DNA of 64,000 bases from positions 293,598-357,597 of the forward strand of contig CAWJHQ010000013.1 in the NCBI GenBank assembly GCA_963842775.1, written 5' to 3'. The DNA is from R-RK-3 sp963842775 (lineage in GTDB: Bacteria > Pseudomonadota > Alphaproteobacteria > Rhizobiales > Rhodomicrobiaceae). Position numbers and translations under genes: made by a program. Positions within the stretch are counted from its first letter, which is position 1. Each line of letters starts with the position of its first letter. The notes beneath the pieces were generated by a model. It searched no databases. It saw nothing but the letters and a program-made list of their open reading frames with translations, and was not told the DNA's origin. Shown piece after piece: positions 37,120-46,769 of this stretch.

Positions 37120-37455
37120 TCAACGCTGCTTGGCGCGCCGTGCCGCCGCCAGGGCGGCGTGCGCCCAATCGGCCATGCCCTCGGCGTCGTCGAGGAGCCG
37201 GTCCGGCACCTGCCAATAGGACATGGTGATCGGCTTGTCCCGCCCCTGATAGACGAAAGGCGACATGCCCTCCGCTTCGAATGCGGCCCGGTTACCGTCG
37301 TCGACCTTCAGATAGAGCGTATCCCCGGCGATGAGGCCGAAATTGATGCCGTCGGCGTAAACGCCGGCTCCGCCGAACATCGGCTTGATCCGGACCGGCC
37401 CGAAGGCGGCCAGTAATTCCTCGACAAAATCCCGGAACTCGCGGCTGACCGCCAT
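37120..37455 (-). CDS. TfoX N-terminal domain protein
   Basis: 111 residues from ATG 37455 (MAVSREFRDFVEELLAAFG). The TfoX/Sxy N-terminal domain is recognised from VRIKPMFGGAGVYADGINFG, LYLKVDDGNRAAFEAEGM and MSYWQVPDRLLDD. Full TfoX proteins regulate competence with CRP; single-domain forms like this one are widespread and of unclear role. An ATG at 37482 would add nine residues. About 110 bases downstream, in transcription order, of the Fe-S carrier gene on the same strand. Confidence 0.85.
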   Translation of the reverse strand: MAVSREFRDFVEELLAAFGPVRIKPMFGGAGVYADGINFGLIAGDTLYLKVDDGNRAAFEAEGMSPFVYQGRDKPITMSYWQVPDRLLDDAEGMADWAHAALAAARRAKQR

Positions 37456-37593
37456 GATGTCTTCCCCACAGCGCGGGCGCACGCCGCCAACCCCGAAGCG
37501 CCGGTTGGATGCCGCGAAAGCCTTAATCCTGGAGATCCGCCGAGCCGTCCGCCCGAAGCAAGACCGGCCGTCCCGCGTATTTCGGCCCGCGCG

Positions 37594-37968
37594 TTAGCTC
37601 GAATAATCCATGGTGACCGGCGTGATCGCAACGGATTCGCCGCAGCCGCAGGCGCTCGTCTGATTGGGATTGTTGAAGCTGAAGCCCGAGGAAAGCTTGT
37701 CCGCCTTATAGTCCATCTGCGTGCCGAGCAGGAACAGCACCGCCTTGGGCTCGATGAAGATCTTCACGCCCTTGTCCTCGACAATGTCTTCGCCGGGCGC
37801 CGGAGCGTCGGCATAAGCCATGGTATATTCCATGCCAGCGCAGCCGCCCTTCTTCACGCCGACGCGCAAACCCGCAACCGGGTTCGTGCTGGTCGCCATG
37901 ATCTGTTTGACGCGCTCAGCCGCAGCGTCGGTCAAACTCATAACTTTCGGGCGGGCAAATCTGGCCAT
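37594..37968 (-). CDS. A-type iron-sulfur cluster carrier (SufA/IscA/ErpA family)
   Basis: 124 residues from ATG 37968, which has AGAAGGTG upstream. The three conserved cysteines are present: GGCAGMEY (first) and SACGCGES (C-x-C near the C-terminus), within a HesB/IscA fold (MSLTDAAAERVKQIM, GVKIFIEPKAVLFLLGTQMDY). Such proteins receive Fe-S clusters from scaffolds and deliver them to apoproteins. No other suf or isc genes are in this window. Confidence 0.92.
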   Translation of the reverse strand: MARFARPKVMSLTDAAAERVKQIMATSTNPVAGLRVGVKKGGCAGMEYTMAYADAPAPGEDIVEDKGVKIFIEPKAVLFLLGTQMDYKADKLSSGFSFNNPNQTSACGCGESVAITPVTMDYSS

Positions 37969-38196
37969 GAAATCACCTTCTCGCTTTGCCAATAATATGT
38001 GCTTCTCATGGGGCGGAATGCAAGGGGCTGGTCGCCTGTGACGCGCAGCCTTGCGCCAGCCGAAACCCCTCATGCTCTCAATGCATAGCTAAATCCGTGG
38101 CGATATGCCCAGCCGCAATGTTACGTTAAATCAGTACGCTCTCACGTCTTCGCCGGCGCAGTTTTGTGCTGCGCGTAAACCAGCATAATAACCATA

Positions 38197-39156
38197 ATGC
38201 CTCCCGCAGATTTGGCCGCGGCCACCGCGAACCCCGCAACCGCGAAAGACACCGGCCCGAAGGATTCGCCCGTCCTGGGCATGGTGGCCGCCATCGGCGC
38301 CTTCGGCATGCTGAGCACGATGAGCCTGTTCGCCAAGCTGCTCAGCGAAACCCACCATGTCATCGAGATCGCCTTCTGGCGCAATCTCCTTGCGGTGATC
38401 CCGTTTTTGATCGCGATCGTCTTCTTCCGGCAGCGCCAGATCCTCAAGATTCACAGCAAACCGGGCGTGGTTTTCACGCGCTCGGTGGTGGCGACGGGGA
38501 GCATATTGTGCGTATTCGGTGCTTTCGCGCTGCTGCCGCTGGCGGATGCGACCGCGCTGGTCTTCACCTCCGCCCTGTTCGTGCCGGTTCTCGGCTTCTT
38601 CTTTCTGGGCGAGCGCGTCGGGCGGTTCCGCTGGAGCGCGGTTATCGTGGGCTTTGTGGGCGTGCTGCTTGTCGCGCAGCCTGGAGGCGAATGGAACCTG
38701 TTTGGCGTGGTGCTCGGCCTTGCGGGAGCCTTTTTCAACGCCGTGCTCGGCACCATGCTGCGGCTGCTCGGGCGCACGGAAAATCCGGCGACGCTCACCT
38801 TTTATCTGGTGCTCACAGGCGTGCTCCTGCTGGCGCCGTTCATGCCGTTCATCGGAAAAATGCCGGCGCCGAACGAAATCGGCCTGCTGCTCGGCCTCGG
38901 CGCGTCCGGCATAGCGATGCAGCTCCTGATCACGACGGCGTTCAAATATGCGCCGGCCGCGCTGGCTTCGGTCTTCAGCTACACGCAGATCGTCTGGGCG
39001 ACGCTTTACGGCTGGGCGCTGTTCGGCGTATGGCCGGCCGCCAATATCCTGATCGGCGCGGCCGTGATCATCGGTTCCAGCATCGTGGTCATCCTGCGCG
39101 AGCGCTATCTGGCGCGGAAAGGCGCACTCCCGCGCGAGCCGGCGGTGGGGGCTTAA
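38197..39156 (+). CDS. EamA-family (DMT) permease
   Basis: 319 residues with about ten membrane helices in two EamA halves: the first (~30-150, with IEIAFWRNLLAVIPFL and FTSALFVPVLGFFFLGERVG) and the second (~160-305, ending ALFGVWPAANILIGAAVII). Typical drug/metabolite transporter length. The gene after the second half ends in a short charged tail. Substrate unknown. Transcribed singly. Confidence 0.88.
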   Translation: MPPADLAAATANPATAKDTGPKDSPVLGMVAAIGAFGMLSTMSLFAKLLSETHHVIEIAFWRNLLAVIPFLIAIVFFRQRQILKIHSKPGVVFTRSVVATGSILCVFGAFALLPLADATALVFTSALFVPVLGFFFLGERVGRFRWSAVIVGFVGVLLVAQPGGEWNLFGVVLGLAGAFFNAVLGTMLRLLGRTENPATLTFYLVLTGVLLLAPFMPFIGKMPAPNEIGLLLGLGASGIAMQLLITTAFKYAPAALASVFSYTQIVWATLYGWALFGVWPAANILIGAAVIIGSSIVVILRERYLARKGALPREPAVGA

Positions 39157-39549
39157 GCACCACCGAAGTAAGTATTATGCGTCGATTGACTCTGGAGTTT
39201 TGTCCTATTACCATGGCGTGCAGACTCCAAGAGGCTCAATGCCGTCGGTCCAGGACTTCAGAGCTAGCTCATATGCTGTTTGCACGGGCGGACGCCGCCG
39301 GTGCGCAATTGCGTCGAGATAAGTTCCGCCAACTCCACATCGAAGTTGGCGGCTATCCGGCGCCGCTCCATGGAAATTGCCAACGTGCCGTCACACACTG
39401 TACCGCGAGATGAAACAGGGCGACCGCATAGTTTGCCGCTCCCCCGAAGGGAAAGGTGCGACCGTCGTGATCCGCTTCGCACTTCCAGGGTGACAAGCCG
39501 CTTAAGCGCGTATTGGGCGCGCCAGTCAAACCGCGCCCAGAGGAGAGCA
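39157..39549. other. Intergenic, no gene supported
   Basis: Short overlapping frames only. The - strand frame at 39264-39482 has no ribosome site or recognised motif. Followed by a dispersed repeat copy. Confidence 0.4.
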
Positions 39550-39755
39550 TTATATCAAGTCCCAGTGATATGAACTCATGCTGTGCAATCTGTACTCGCC
39601 TTTACCTCTCCCATGGTGGAGAGGTCGGCCGGATCTGCGCCGGGTGAGGGGTTCATATGCTTATCTATCAAACGGTTTACTCCCCTCGACCCCAACCCTC
39701 TCCCGCTCGTGAGCCTTTACGGCGAACGACAAGCGTTCGCCTATGGGAGAGGGAG
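39550..39755. repeat. Dispersed 165-205 bp hairpin repeat, copy C
   Basis: Long form like copy A: ATATCAAGTCCCAGTGATAT, CCTCTCCCATGGTGGAGAGG, GCCGGGTGAGGGG, CCCCAACCCTCTCCC, the GGCGAACGACAAGCGTTCGCC hairpin insert and GGGAGAGGG. Lies between the EamA gene and ettA. Confidence 0.85.
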
Positions 39756-39802
39756 CGACACCTGCCTCCGAGATTCGAGGCGGTATTAAGGCCCGTCTGC
39801 TC

Positions 39803-41461
39803 CTAGCGCTCGAACCGCCGGAACGTCACCCTGTGCGGTTCGACGGCGGCGTCGCCGAGGCGGCGGCGCTTGTCCTCCTCATAGGCCTCGAAATTGCCCT
39901 CGAACCATTCCACGCGGCTGTCGCCCTCGAAGGCGAGGATGTGCGTGGCGAGCCGGTCGAGGAAGAAGCGATCATGGCTGATGACCACGGCGCAGCCGGG
40001 GAAATCCTCCAGCGCGGCTTCGAGCGAGGACAGCGTCTCCACGTCGAGGTCGTTGGTCGGTTCGTCGAGCAGCATGAGATTGCCGCCCTCCTTCAGCATC
40101 TTGGCCAGATGCACGCGGTTGCGCTCGCCGCCCGAGAGCTGGCCGACCTTCTTCTGCTGATCCGCGCCCTTGAAGTTGAACCAGCCGCAATAGGCGCGGC
40201 TCGGCACTTCGCGCTTGCCGAGCATGATCATGTCGTTGCCGCCGGAGATTTCCTCCCAGACGGTCTTCTTCGCCTCGAGCGCATCGCGCGACTGGTCGAC
40301 ATAGCCCAGCTTCACCGTCTCGCCGATGCGGATCGAGCCGCCATCGGGCTTTTCCTGGCCGACGATCATGCGGAACAGCGTGGACTTGCCGGCGCCGTTC
40401 GGCCCGATGACGCCGACGATGCCGCCGGGCGGCAGGCGGAAGCTCAGATTGTCGATGAGCAGCTTGTCGCCGAAGCCCTTGGTCAGCCCTTCCGCCTCGA
40501 TCACGACACCGCCGAGACGCTGGCCGGGCGGAATGGTGATCTGCGCCTTGCCGGCCTGTTCGCGGCTCGCGGCCTGGTCGGCCAGCTCCTCGTAAGACCT
40601 GAAGCGGGCCTTCGACTTGGCCTGCCGGGCCTTCGGGCTGGAGCGGATCCATTCCAGCTCGCGCGACAGCGTGCGTTGGCGGGCTTCGTCCTCGCGGCTC
40701 TCCTGCTCGACGCGCTTCGCCTTCTGCTCCAGCCAGCTCGAGTAATTGCCCTTATAGGGCACGCCCTGGCCGCGATCGAGTTCCAGCGTCCACTCCGTCA
40801 GATTGTCGAGGAAGTAGCGATCATGGGTGACGAGGATGATGCAGCCGGGATAGTTCTTCAGATAGCGTTCCAGCCAGGCGGTCGTCTCGGCGTCGAGATG
40901 GTTGGTCGGCTCGTCGAGCAGCAGGATGTCCGGCTTGGACAGCAGCAGCTTGCACAGCGCCACGCGGCGCTTTTCGCCGCCGGACAGAGTGGAAACGTCG
41001 GCGTCGGGGGGCGGGCAGCGCAGCGCGTCCATGGCCTGCTCCACCTGCGCTTCGAGATCCCACAAATTCTGCGCGTCGATCGCGTCCTGGAGCTGGGCCA
41101 TCTCCTCCGCCGTCTCGTCGGAGTAGTTCATGGCGATCTCATTATAGCGGTCGAGCATCGCCTTTTTCTCCGCGACGCCCTCCATCGCATTGCCGAGAAC
41201 GTCCTTGGACGGATCGAGCTGCGGCTCCTGCGGCAGATAGCCCACCTTGATGCCGTCCGCCGCCCATGCCTCGCCCAGAAACTCCTTCTCCTGGCCGGCC
41301 ATGACGCGCATGAGCGTGGATTTGCCCGAGCCGTTGACGCCGACGACGCCGATCTTGGCGCCGGGCAGGAACGACAGGCTGATATCCTTCAGGACCTGCT
41401 TGCCCCCGGGATAGGTCTTGGAGAGTTTTTGCAGCGTGTAGACATACTGGATCGCAGCCAT
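39803..41461 (-). CDS. ettA: Energy-dependent translational throttle protein EttA (ABC-F)
   Basis: 552 residues from ATG 41461 (MAAIQYVYTLQKLSKTYPGG); the ORF could extend upstream but EttA proteins begin here. Two ABC ATPase domains: GVNGSGKST, LSGGEKRRVALCKLLL and LLLDEPTNHLD in the first, GPNGAGKST, LSGGERNRVHLAKML and LLDEPTNDLD in the second. The arm insertion in domain one and the linker rich in charged residues (RTLSRELEWIRSSPKARQAK) place it in EttA. It binds the ribosomal E site and gates entry into elongation according to ADP/ATP ratio. Confidence 0.95.
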   Translation of the reverse strand: MAAIQYVYTLQKLSKTYPGGKQVLKDISLSFLPGAKIGVVGVNGSGKSTLMRVMAGQEKEFLGEAWAADGIKVGYLPQEPQLDPSKDVLGNAMEGVAEKKAMLDRYNEIAMNYSDETAEEMAQLQDAIDAQNLWDLEAQVEQAMDALRCPPPDADVSTLSGGEKRRVALCKLLLSKPDILLLDEPTNHLDAETTAWLERYLKNYPGCIILVTHDRYFLDNLTEWTLELDRGQGVPYKGNYSSWLEQKAKRVEQESREDEARQRTLSRELEWIRSSPKARQAKSKARFRSYEELADQAASREQAGKAQITIPPGQRLGGVVIEAEGLTKGFGDKLLIDNLSFRLPPGGIVGVIGPNGAGKSTLFRMIVGQEKPDGGSIRIGETVKLGYVDQSRDALEAKKTVWEEISGGNDMIMLGKREVPSRAYCGWFNFKGADQQKKVGQLSGGERNRVHLAKMLKEGGNLMLLDEPTNDLDVETLSSLEAALEDFPGCAVVISHDRFFLDRLATHILAFEGDSRVEWFEGNFEAYEEDKRRRLGDAAVEPHRVTFRRFER

Positions 41462-41620
41462 GGGAACCGTCGAAGCGTTGAATGGGTGGAGGCCGGGTTT
41501 TAGCCGCCCGGCGGCATCAAGCTCAAGCACATCGCACCCGGGCGCGGCCAAGTCAAAGGGGTAGCGCATGATGACTTTCAGTGAAAGCGCAACTCCGCGT
41601 CATCCCCTCGGCAGTCCCGC

Positions 41621-41702
41621 GTCATCCCCGCGAAGGCGGGGATCCAGTATTACACAGCAGGCTGCAATAGTTTACTGGATCCCCGCCTTCGCGGGGATGA
41701 CG
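41621..41702. repeat. GTCATCCCCGCGAAGGCGGGGATCC hairpin, short form
   Basis: Same arms as the 25.7 kb copy around a different ~38-base centre (AGTATTACACAGCAGGC). Located upstream of ettA. No outer flank similarity. Confidence 0.85.
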
Positions 41703-41769
41703 AAGAGGGGAAGCACCGGGACGGTTGTAACTGAAGTGGCCAGGGTCTGATAAAGCGCGCCGGGAGCCT

Positions 41770-42808
41770 TTACGGCTCGACAAATGCAAATCTGATCAGG
41801 CTTTTGGCTTGCGGCACTTTGCTTTCGCACAGGAACTCGTGCACCAGCCGCATGAACTTGGTCCGCTTGGCCAGTTGCGGCGTGTCGGAGCGCAGGATCG
41901 ACTGGATTTCGGTCAGCAGCGTTCCCGCGAAAAATATATGGGCGCTGTCGAAGACGTTCGCAATGAATTCGCTCATCGATTGCGGCGAGCGCCAGAAGCG
42001 GGTGGTGAATTCGCGGATGTTTTCGCCGCATTCGACGGAGATCGGAAAAAGCAGCTCGCGCGTGCCGTTCAGCTTATGGGCAAAACGCTTATAGATGTCC
42101 TCCGGCGACAGGCAGGCCGCCGCCATCCGGCTCGGCGAGCATTTCATCGAAGCTTTCCGAAATGGCGAGCCGCGCCGAGCGCACATAGAGATCGACCAGC
42201 AGCTCCGTCACCTTCGGATCGAGGATCTGCCGTCCGTGCACGGGCCGCTTCAAGGTGCGGGCGCACGGATTTGACCCGACGCCATCGGTGACGCCGGGCG
42301 GCTGCCAGCGCCAGACCATCACCGGCTCGGCAATATTCTTGAGCTGGCGTTCGCCGATCGGCAGCAATTCGTCGCCGAAAACGCTTCGCGTCTGAAGATA
42401 GATGCTGTGCGAGAGGCAAATTCCACCTGGCGGCGCGAGTTCCTCCAGCCGTACAGCAACGTTAATTCCCTCGCCGTGAATATCGTTTGCCTGCAAAATA
42501 ATGTCGCCAAGATTTGCGCCCATTCTGAAGTCGATCGGTACACGGAAAGTGGCTTCTGTCTTGCGTTTTGCCATGACACGCTGTACATCGACAGCGAATT
42601 GTACCGCGTTGAGGGCACTGTTGAACGCGAGAAGCGAGCCGTCACCCAGCAATCGGATGACGCGGCCTCTATATTTAGTAACCGCTGGGGTGATAATTTC
42701 CTGCTGTAATGTGTTTAGCGCCGCTAGCGTGCCAAGTTCATCTTGGCCGATGAGGATACTGTAGTTAACCACATCCGCCGCAACGATCGCGGTCAATTTG
42801 CGCTCCAT
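41770..42808 (-). CDS. Class III adenylate/guanylate cyclase with C-terminal extension (one frameshift)
   Basis: Starts at ATG 42808 (MERKLTAIVAADVVNYSILI). The cyclase homology domain is intact: KLTAIVAADVVNYS with the first metal Asp, RVIRLLGDGSLLAFNS with the second, RVPIDFRMGANLGDI, HGEGINVAVRLEEL. After ~245 residues the chain leaves frame near 42110 and resumes as LSPEDIYKRFAHKLNGTREL, a helical region of about 115 residues to the stop at 41770. The tetranucleotide CCTG appears twice in the - strand GGCCTGCCTGTCG; losing one gives a continuous GGLSPED. Predicted soluble cyclic-nucleotide synthase. The divergent neighbour encodes a Crp-type regulator. Confidence 0.85.
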
Positions 42809-43032
42809 AGCTTCCTCACACTCCAAATTACGCTCTGATTGAAAAAGCCTGCGAGAGATATCGATGAAGAATATACCGAAGGTTGTAGAAAAGAATTTTC
42901 TCGCGCGGCATGTCAAACGTTTTTTGGGGCGATATGCTGCGCGGGCGGCCGGGACGATCGGTTTGGCCCACTTTCTTTGACGGCAGGTGGAAGATTGCAA
43001 CAGCTGGGGCCGTTCCGGTCCGGGAGTGCGAC

Positions 43033-43743
43033 ATGAGGCACTATGTGATGGATGCGCGAAAACTGCCGCTCAACAACATCCCGCTCCTGGAGCGGATTTC
43101 GTCCGAGAGCCTGAAGAAAATCGACAGGCATGCAAAGCGCGTGAGCTACACGAAGGGGCAGGAAATCATCGCCCGGTCGGAGGAGCTGAACGACGTCTAT
43201 ATTCTGGTGAACGGAATGGCGCGCGTGCTGGTGTTCTCGGCGCATGGCAAGGCGGTCGGCTTCCGGCGGATCAATCCCGGCGACCTGTTCGGGGAATTCG
43301 CGGCGATCGACGGGGATCGGCGGTCCGCCTCCGTCGAGGCGGTGACGAACTGCGTCGTGCTTTCCATGTCGTCGAGTTTCTTCCACGAGCTGATGGAGAA
43401 CGATCCGAAGTTCATGAGCGCGGTGCTCAATCATCTGGTGGGCCTGCTCCGCTCGCTCACCGCCCGGATCGTCGAATTCAGCACGCTCGCGGTCAAGAAT
43501 CGCATCCACAGCGAACTTCTGCGCATGGCGCGGGACACGCGGGACGGCAACGGCGCCTTTCTCATCAGTCCCGCTCCAACTCATTCGGAGATCGCACAGC
43601 GCATCAGCACGCATCGCGAGGCGGTCTCCCGCGAAATCAGCAGGCTCAAGCAGCTCGGCATCATCGAGCGGCGCGGGCGCGTGCTGGCCGTCAAGGATTT
43701 CGAGCGGCTCGAGCGCATGGTCCACGAAGCCAGCGGCGAATAG
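43033..43743 (+). CDS. Crp/Fnr-family transcriptional regulator
   Basis: 236 residues from ATG 43033 (MRHYVMDARKLPLNNIPLLE). The N-terminal cNMP-binding barrel shows YILVNGMARVLVFSAHGKAVGF, NPGDLFGEFAAIDGDRRSASVEA (the phosphate-binding cassette GEFAAIDGDRRSA), a dimer helix, and the winged helix THSEIAQRISTHREAVSREI with SRLKQLGIIERR. The GE-x-x-A-R/S-like cassette fits cyclic nucleotide binding, and there are no Fnr-type N-terminal cysteines. Divergently transcribed from the class III cyclase across a 224-base gap, which suggests a linked signalling pair. Confidence 0.9.
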   Translation: MRHYVMDARKLPLNNIPLLERISSESLKKIDRHAKRVSYTKGQEIIARSEELNDVYILVNGMARVLVFSAHGKAVGFRRINPGDLFGEFAAIDGDRRSASVEAVTNCVVLSMSSSFFHELMENDPKFMSAVLNHLVGLLRSLTARIVEFSTLAVKNRIHSELLRMARDTRDGNGAFLISPAPTHSEIAQRISTHREAVSREISRLKQLGIIERRGRVLAVKDFERLERMVHEASGE

Positions 43744-44203
43744 GTAACCCTGGGGAGCACAGGTTGTGTTGGCAAATATGTCACAACCTGTTCCATTGCG
43801 ACACGGTTGTGACAATTCACACTTCACACCCGCGCTCCAGCTGTTAAGTTATGCTTAACAAAACCAAGAAATTCCTCAATGCATTTTAAGACTATATGGC
43901 TTTTTTAACCTAAGGCTGAATATTGCCTCGTACATAAGAAGTAGATACATTAATTTTCTATGCATAGCGGGGTATTATTTTCAATAACTGGCAGACATGC
44001 GATTCATAAGATCGAATAGCATGGTATAAGTTTGCGTTTTCTGTCCGGTATATAAGGACTTATCGGTTGAGTGCCATGATTTTTTAGTTGCCGACCCCTC
44101 TGTTATCTTGCGTTTGGCAAGGTAGCAGGAACAATCAGCAGGAGGACGAGAATTTCTCTCGACCTCTCGCTGAGTATCCCTCCCGGTACCGACTAATATA
44201 TTG
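43744..44203. other. AT-rich intergenic region ahead of an isolated terminator
   Basis: About 460 bases rich in A and T with no supported gene. A strong intrinsic terminator follows at 44204-44237, so the region may hold a small RNA gene or a short unrecognised ORF. Confidence 0.4.
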
Positions 44204-44237
44204 AACCTGCTCTCTTCGTCAGAGAGCAGGTTTTTTT
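44204..44237 (+). terminator. Strong intrinsic terminator, isolated
   Basis: AACCTGCTCTC, a 7-base loop, GAGAGCAGGTT and seven T. A perfect 11-bp stem with a U tract. No protein gene ends just upstream on the + strand, so it probably closes a non-coding transcript. Confidence 0.85.
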
Positions 44238-44311
44238 GTGCTATTGGCGGCGCGATGATCCGTGCAATGCCTCCGTGTCGCTTGCATTTGCGCGGACGTG
44301 ATTTTCTGCCC

Positions 44312-44493
44312 TTATACCAAGTCCCGGCGACATGAACCCATGCCGTAAGACCGGCACGAGCCTCACCTCTCCCATGGGGAGAGGTCGGCGCGGAAGGCGT
44401 CGGGTGAGGGGTAATACCTCTCGGGGATGCGAGGCGTAGCCTCACGGATAGGGCTTACCCCTCACCCCAACCCTCTCCCAATGGGAGAGGGAG
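44312..44493. repeat. Dispersed 165-205 bp hairpin repeat, copy D
   Basis: Short form close to copy B: TACCAAGTCCCGGCGACATG, CCTCTCCCATGGGGAGAGG, GTCGGGTGAGGGG, then a variant middle, CCCCTCACCCCAACCCTCTCC and GGGAGAGGG. Confidence 0.85.
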
Positions 44494-44713
44494 CGACGCC
44501 TCCGCGGTTAAGGGCGGGCATTTACAGCCGACGATGATTGACGCCCGTCGGTCGCACTTTCAGAGATCTGGCATTACGTCATTGGGGAGAGGCCCGCTTG
44601 GGACTCGCTGTTTGTGGATGTCGGCGTGGGCTCGCCGGTTTCCGTGCCGCGATCACATCTGCATCTGCGCCGCAGCGAGCAGATCGCGCCAGGGTGCGTG
44701 CTCCGCGGCGGAC

Positions 44714-46517
44714 TCACCGGCGGGCGAACAGCTTCTCGATGTCGGCCAGTTGCAGCTCGATGAAGGTCGGGCGGCCGTGATTGCACTGCCCGGCGTTGGG
44801 CGTCGCTTCCATCTCGCGCAGCAGCGCATTCATCTCGTCGGGCTTGAGGACACGGCCCGCCCGCACGCTGCCGTGGCAGGCGATGCGCGCGCAGATTTCG
44901 TGCAGGCGCTCCTCCAGCGCCGACGCGGTGCCGAGCATCTCCAATTCCTCGGCCAGATCGCGGACCAGCGCCTTGACGTTGCCCTTGGCGATCAGCGCCG
45001 GGACTTCGCGCACGAGAATCGCGCCGTCGCCGAAAGCTTCCAGCACGAGGCCGAGGCCGGCGAGGTCGTCCGCGCGGCTCGCCAGCAAGGCGGCGGTGTC
45101 GGCGTCGAGTTCGACGACCTCGGGAATCAGCAGCAACTGCCGCTCGACGCCGCCATGGCCAAGCGCGTGTTTCAGCTTCTCATAGACGAGGCGCTCATGC
45201 GCGGCGTGCTGGTCGACGATGATCACCGACGAGCCGGTCTCGGCGACGATATAGGTCTGGTGCAGTTGCGCGCGGGCCGCGCCGAGCGGCTGGCTGAGCA
45301 AATGCGTGGCGGGCGGAGCGCTCGCCGTTTCCGCATTGGCGCTGACGGCCTCGACGCCCTCCAGCGGCATCTGCCAATCCTCGGCGAAGCCGCCCGGGCG
45401 GGCGGTCGCGCGATAGGCGGAAGAGGGCGACCAGGACCCCGCACCCGTATGCCGCGACGGCCCCGCGCCGCCCGCAAACGCCGCCGCCGCTCCGGCAAGC
45501 GCGACGCTCGTCTTCACGCCGCCCGCTTCGAGCGCCCGCCGGATCGCGCTGACGACCAGCCCGCGCACCAGCCCGCTGTCGCGGAACCGCACTTCGGATT
45601 TGGCGGGATGCACATTCACATCCACCTCTTCGGCGGGCGCGGTGACGAACAGCACCAGCATCGGATGACGGCCGCGCGGCACGAGATCGCCATAGGCGGC
45701 GCGCACGGCGGCGAGCAGCAGGCGGTCCTTCACCGGGCGGCCATTGATGAACAGATATTGCATCTGCTGGGTGGGACGGCTCAGCGTCGGCAGGCCGGCG
45801 AAACCGTCGATCGCGCAAGCCCTCACGTTCCGCGTCGAGCGGCACGGCGTCGGCGGCGAATTCCTTGCCCATCACGCGGGCGAGGCGCAGGCGCAGGCCG
45901 TCCGCGTCGCCCTCCATCACGGCGGGAAATTGGGTAAGGGCGCGCTCGCCATTGGCCATGGCGAAGCCGATGCCGGGAAAGGCGAGGGCGAAGCGCTTCA
46001 CCAGCTGGCCGATGGCGGCATTTTCCGCCGGCTCGGATTTCATGAATTTGAGGCGGGCGGGGGTGGCGTAGAACAGGTCGCGCACTTCGACGCGGGTGCC
46101 GCCATTCAGCGCTGCGGGGCGCGGGCCGTCCTTGCGCCCGGCGATGACTTCGACCTCGAAGCCTTGCCCTCGCCCTTGCGGCTTCGACGCGATGGTGAGC
46201 TTGGCGACCGAGCCGATGGAGGGCAGCGCTTCGCCGCGAAAGCCGAGCGTCGCGATGCGCAGCAAATCCTCGCCCGCGAGTTTCGACGTCGCGTGGCGCT
46301 CGACGCACAAAGCGAGATCGCCCGCATCCATGCCGCAGCCATCATCGGTGACCCGGATCAGTCCGAGCCCGCCGCCCGTCGCTACGATTTCGATATTGCG
46401 CGCGCCCGCGTCGATGGCGTTCTCGACCAGCTCCTTGATGGCGCTGGCCGGGCGCTCGATGACCTCACCCGCCGCGATCCGGTTGATCAGCTGCGGCGGC
46501 AGCTGGCGTATCGGCAT
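44714..46517 (-). CDS. mutL: DNA mismatch repair protein MutL (one frameshift)
   Basis: About 600 residues. GHKL ATPase N-terminus: IAAGEVIERPASAIKELVEN, AIDAGA, DDGCGMD, HATSK, LGFRGEALPSIG. Middle: FINGRPVKDRLLL and VNVHPAKSEVRF. C-terminus: the nicking-endonuclease metal motif DQHAAHERLVYE (DQHA-x2-E-x4-E) and CNHGRPT, so this MutL makes its own strand breaks, as in bacteria lacking MutH. The frame changes near 45811-45818: family sequence GL(A)IDGFAGLPTLSRPTQQMQ continues in the second frame. A surplus base in the - strand TTGCGCGATC explains it. Loss of MutL would cause a mutator phenotype. Confidence 0.95.
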
Positions 46518-46589
46518 GCCCCAAGCCTCCTAGCGCCGGATCAGTTTAGACAGACGCAGTACCCCGGATTAGACAGACGCAGTTCCCGA

Positions 46590-46691
46590 AATCCCCGCGA
46601 AGGCGGGGATCCAGTATTCACAAAGCGAAATTGGCCTTCTACGCCAACCATTTACGCCGCACCGTACTGGATCCCCGCCTTCGCGGGGATT
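46590..46691. repeat. ATCCCCGCGAAGGCGGGGATCC hairpin, variant form
   Basis: Same arms as the 25.7 kb family around a 60-base centre. Preceded by a short direct repeat of TTAGACAGACGCAGT at 46540-46585. Lies upstream of mutL, between it and pgi. Confidence 0.8.
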
Positions 46692-46769
46692 TCGTCTGAG
46701 AGACGATTTCATCCGATCCGATTGCTTAGCGCACAGACTGATTCACGCGGTGATGCATCAGCGCCCCAG

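Noticed and set aside
39264..39482. 72-codon - strand frame between EamA and ettA
   Set aside because: No recognised motif, no start signal and no conservation evidence.
39743..41503. 586-codon + strand frame opposite ettA
   Set aside because: Antisense shadow; the - strand encodes a full ABC-F protein with two complete ATP sites.
43981..44445. 154-codon - strand frame across the isolated terminator and repeat copy D
   Set aside because: It runs through the terminator hairpin and the dispersed repeat, which is not expected of a real gene.
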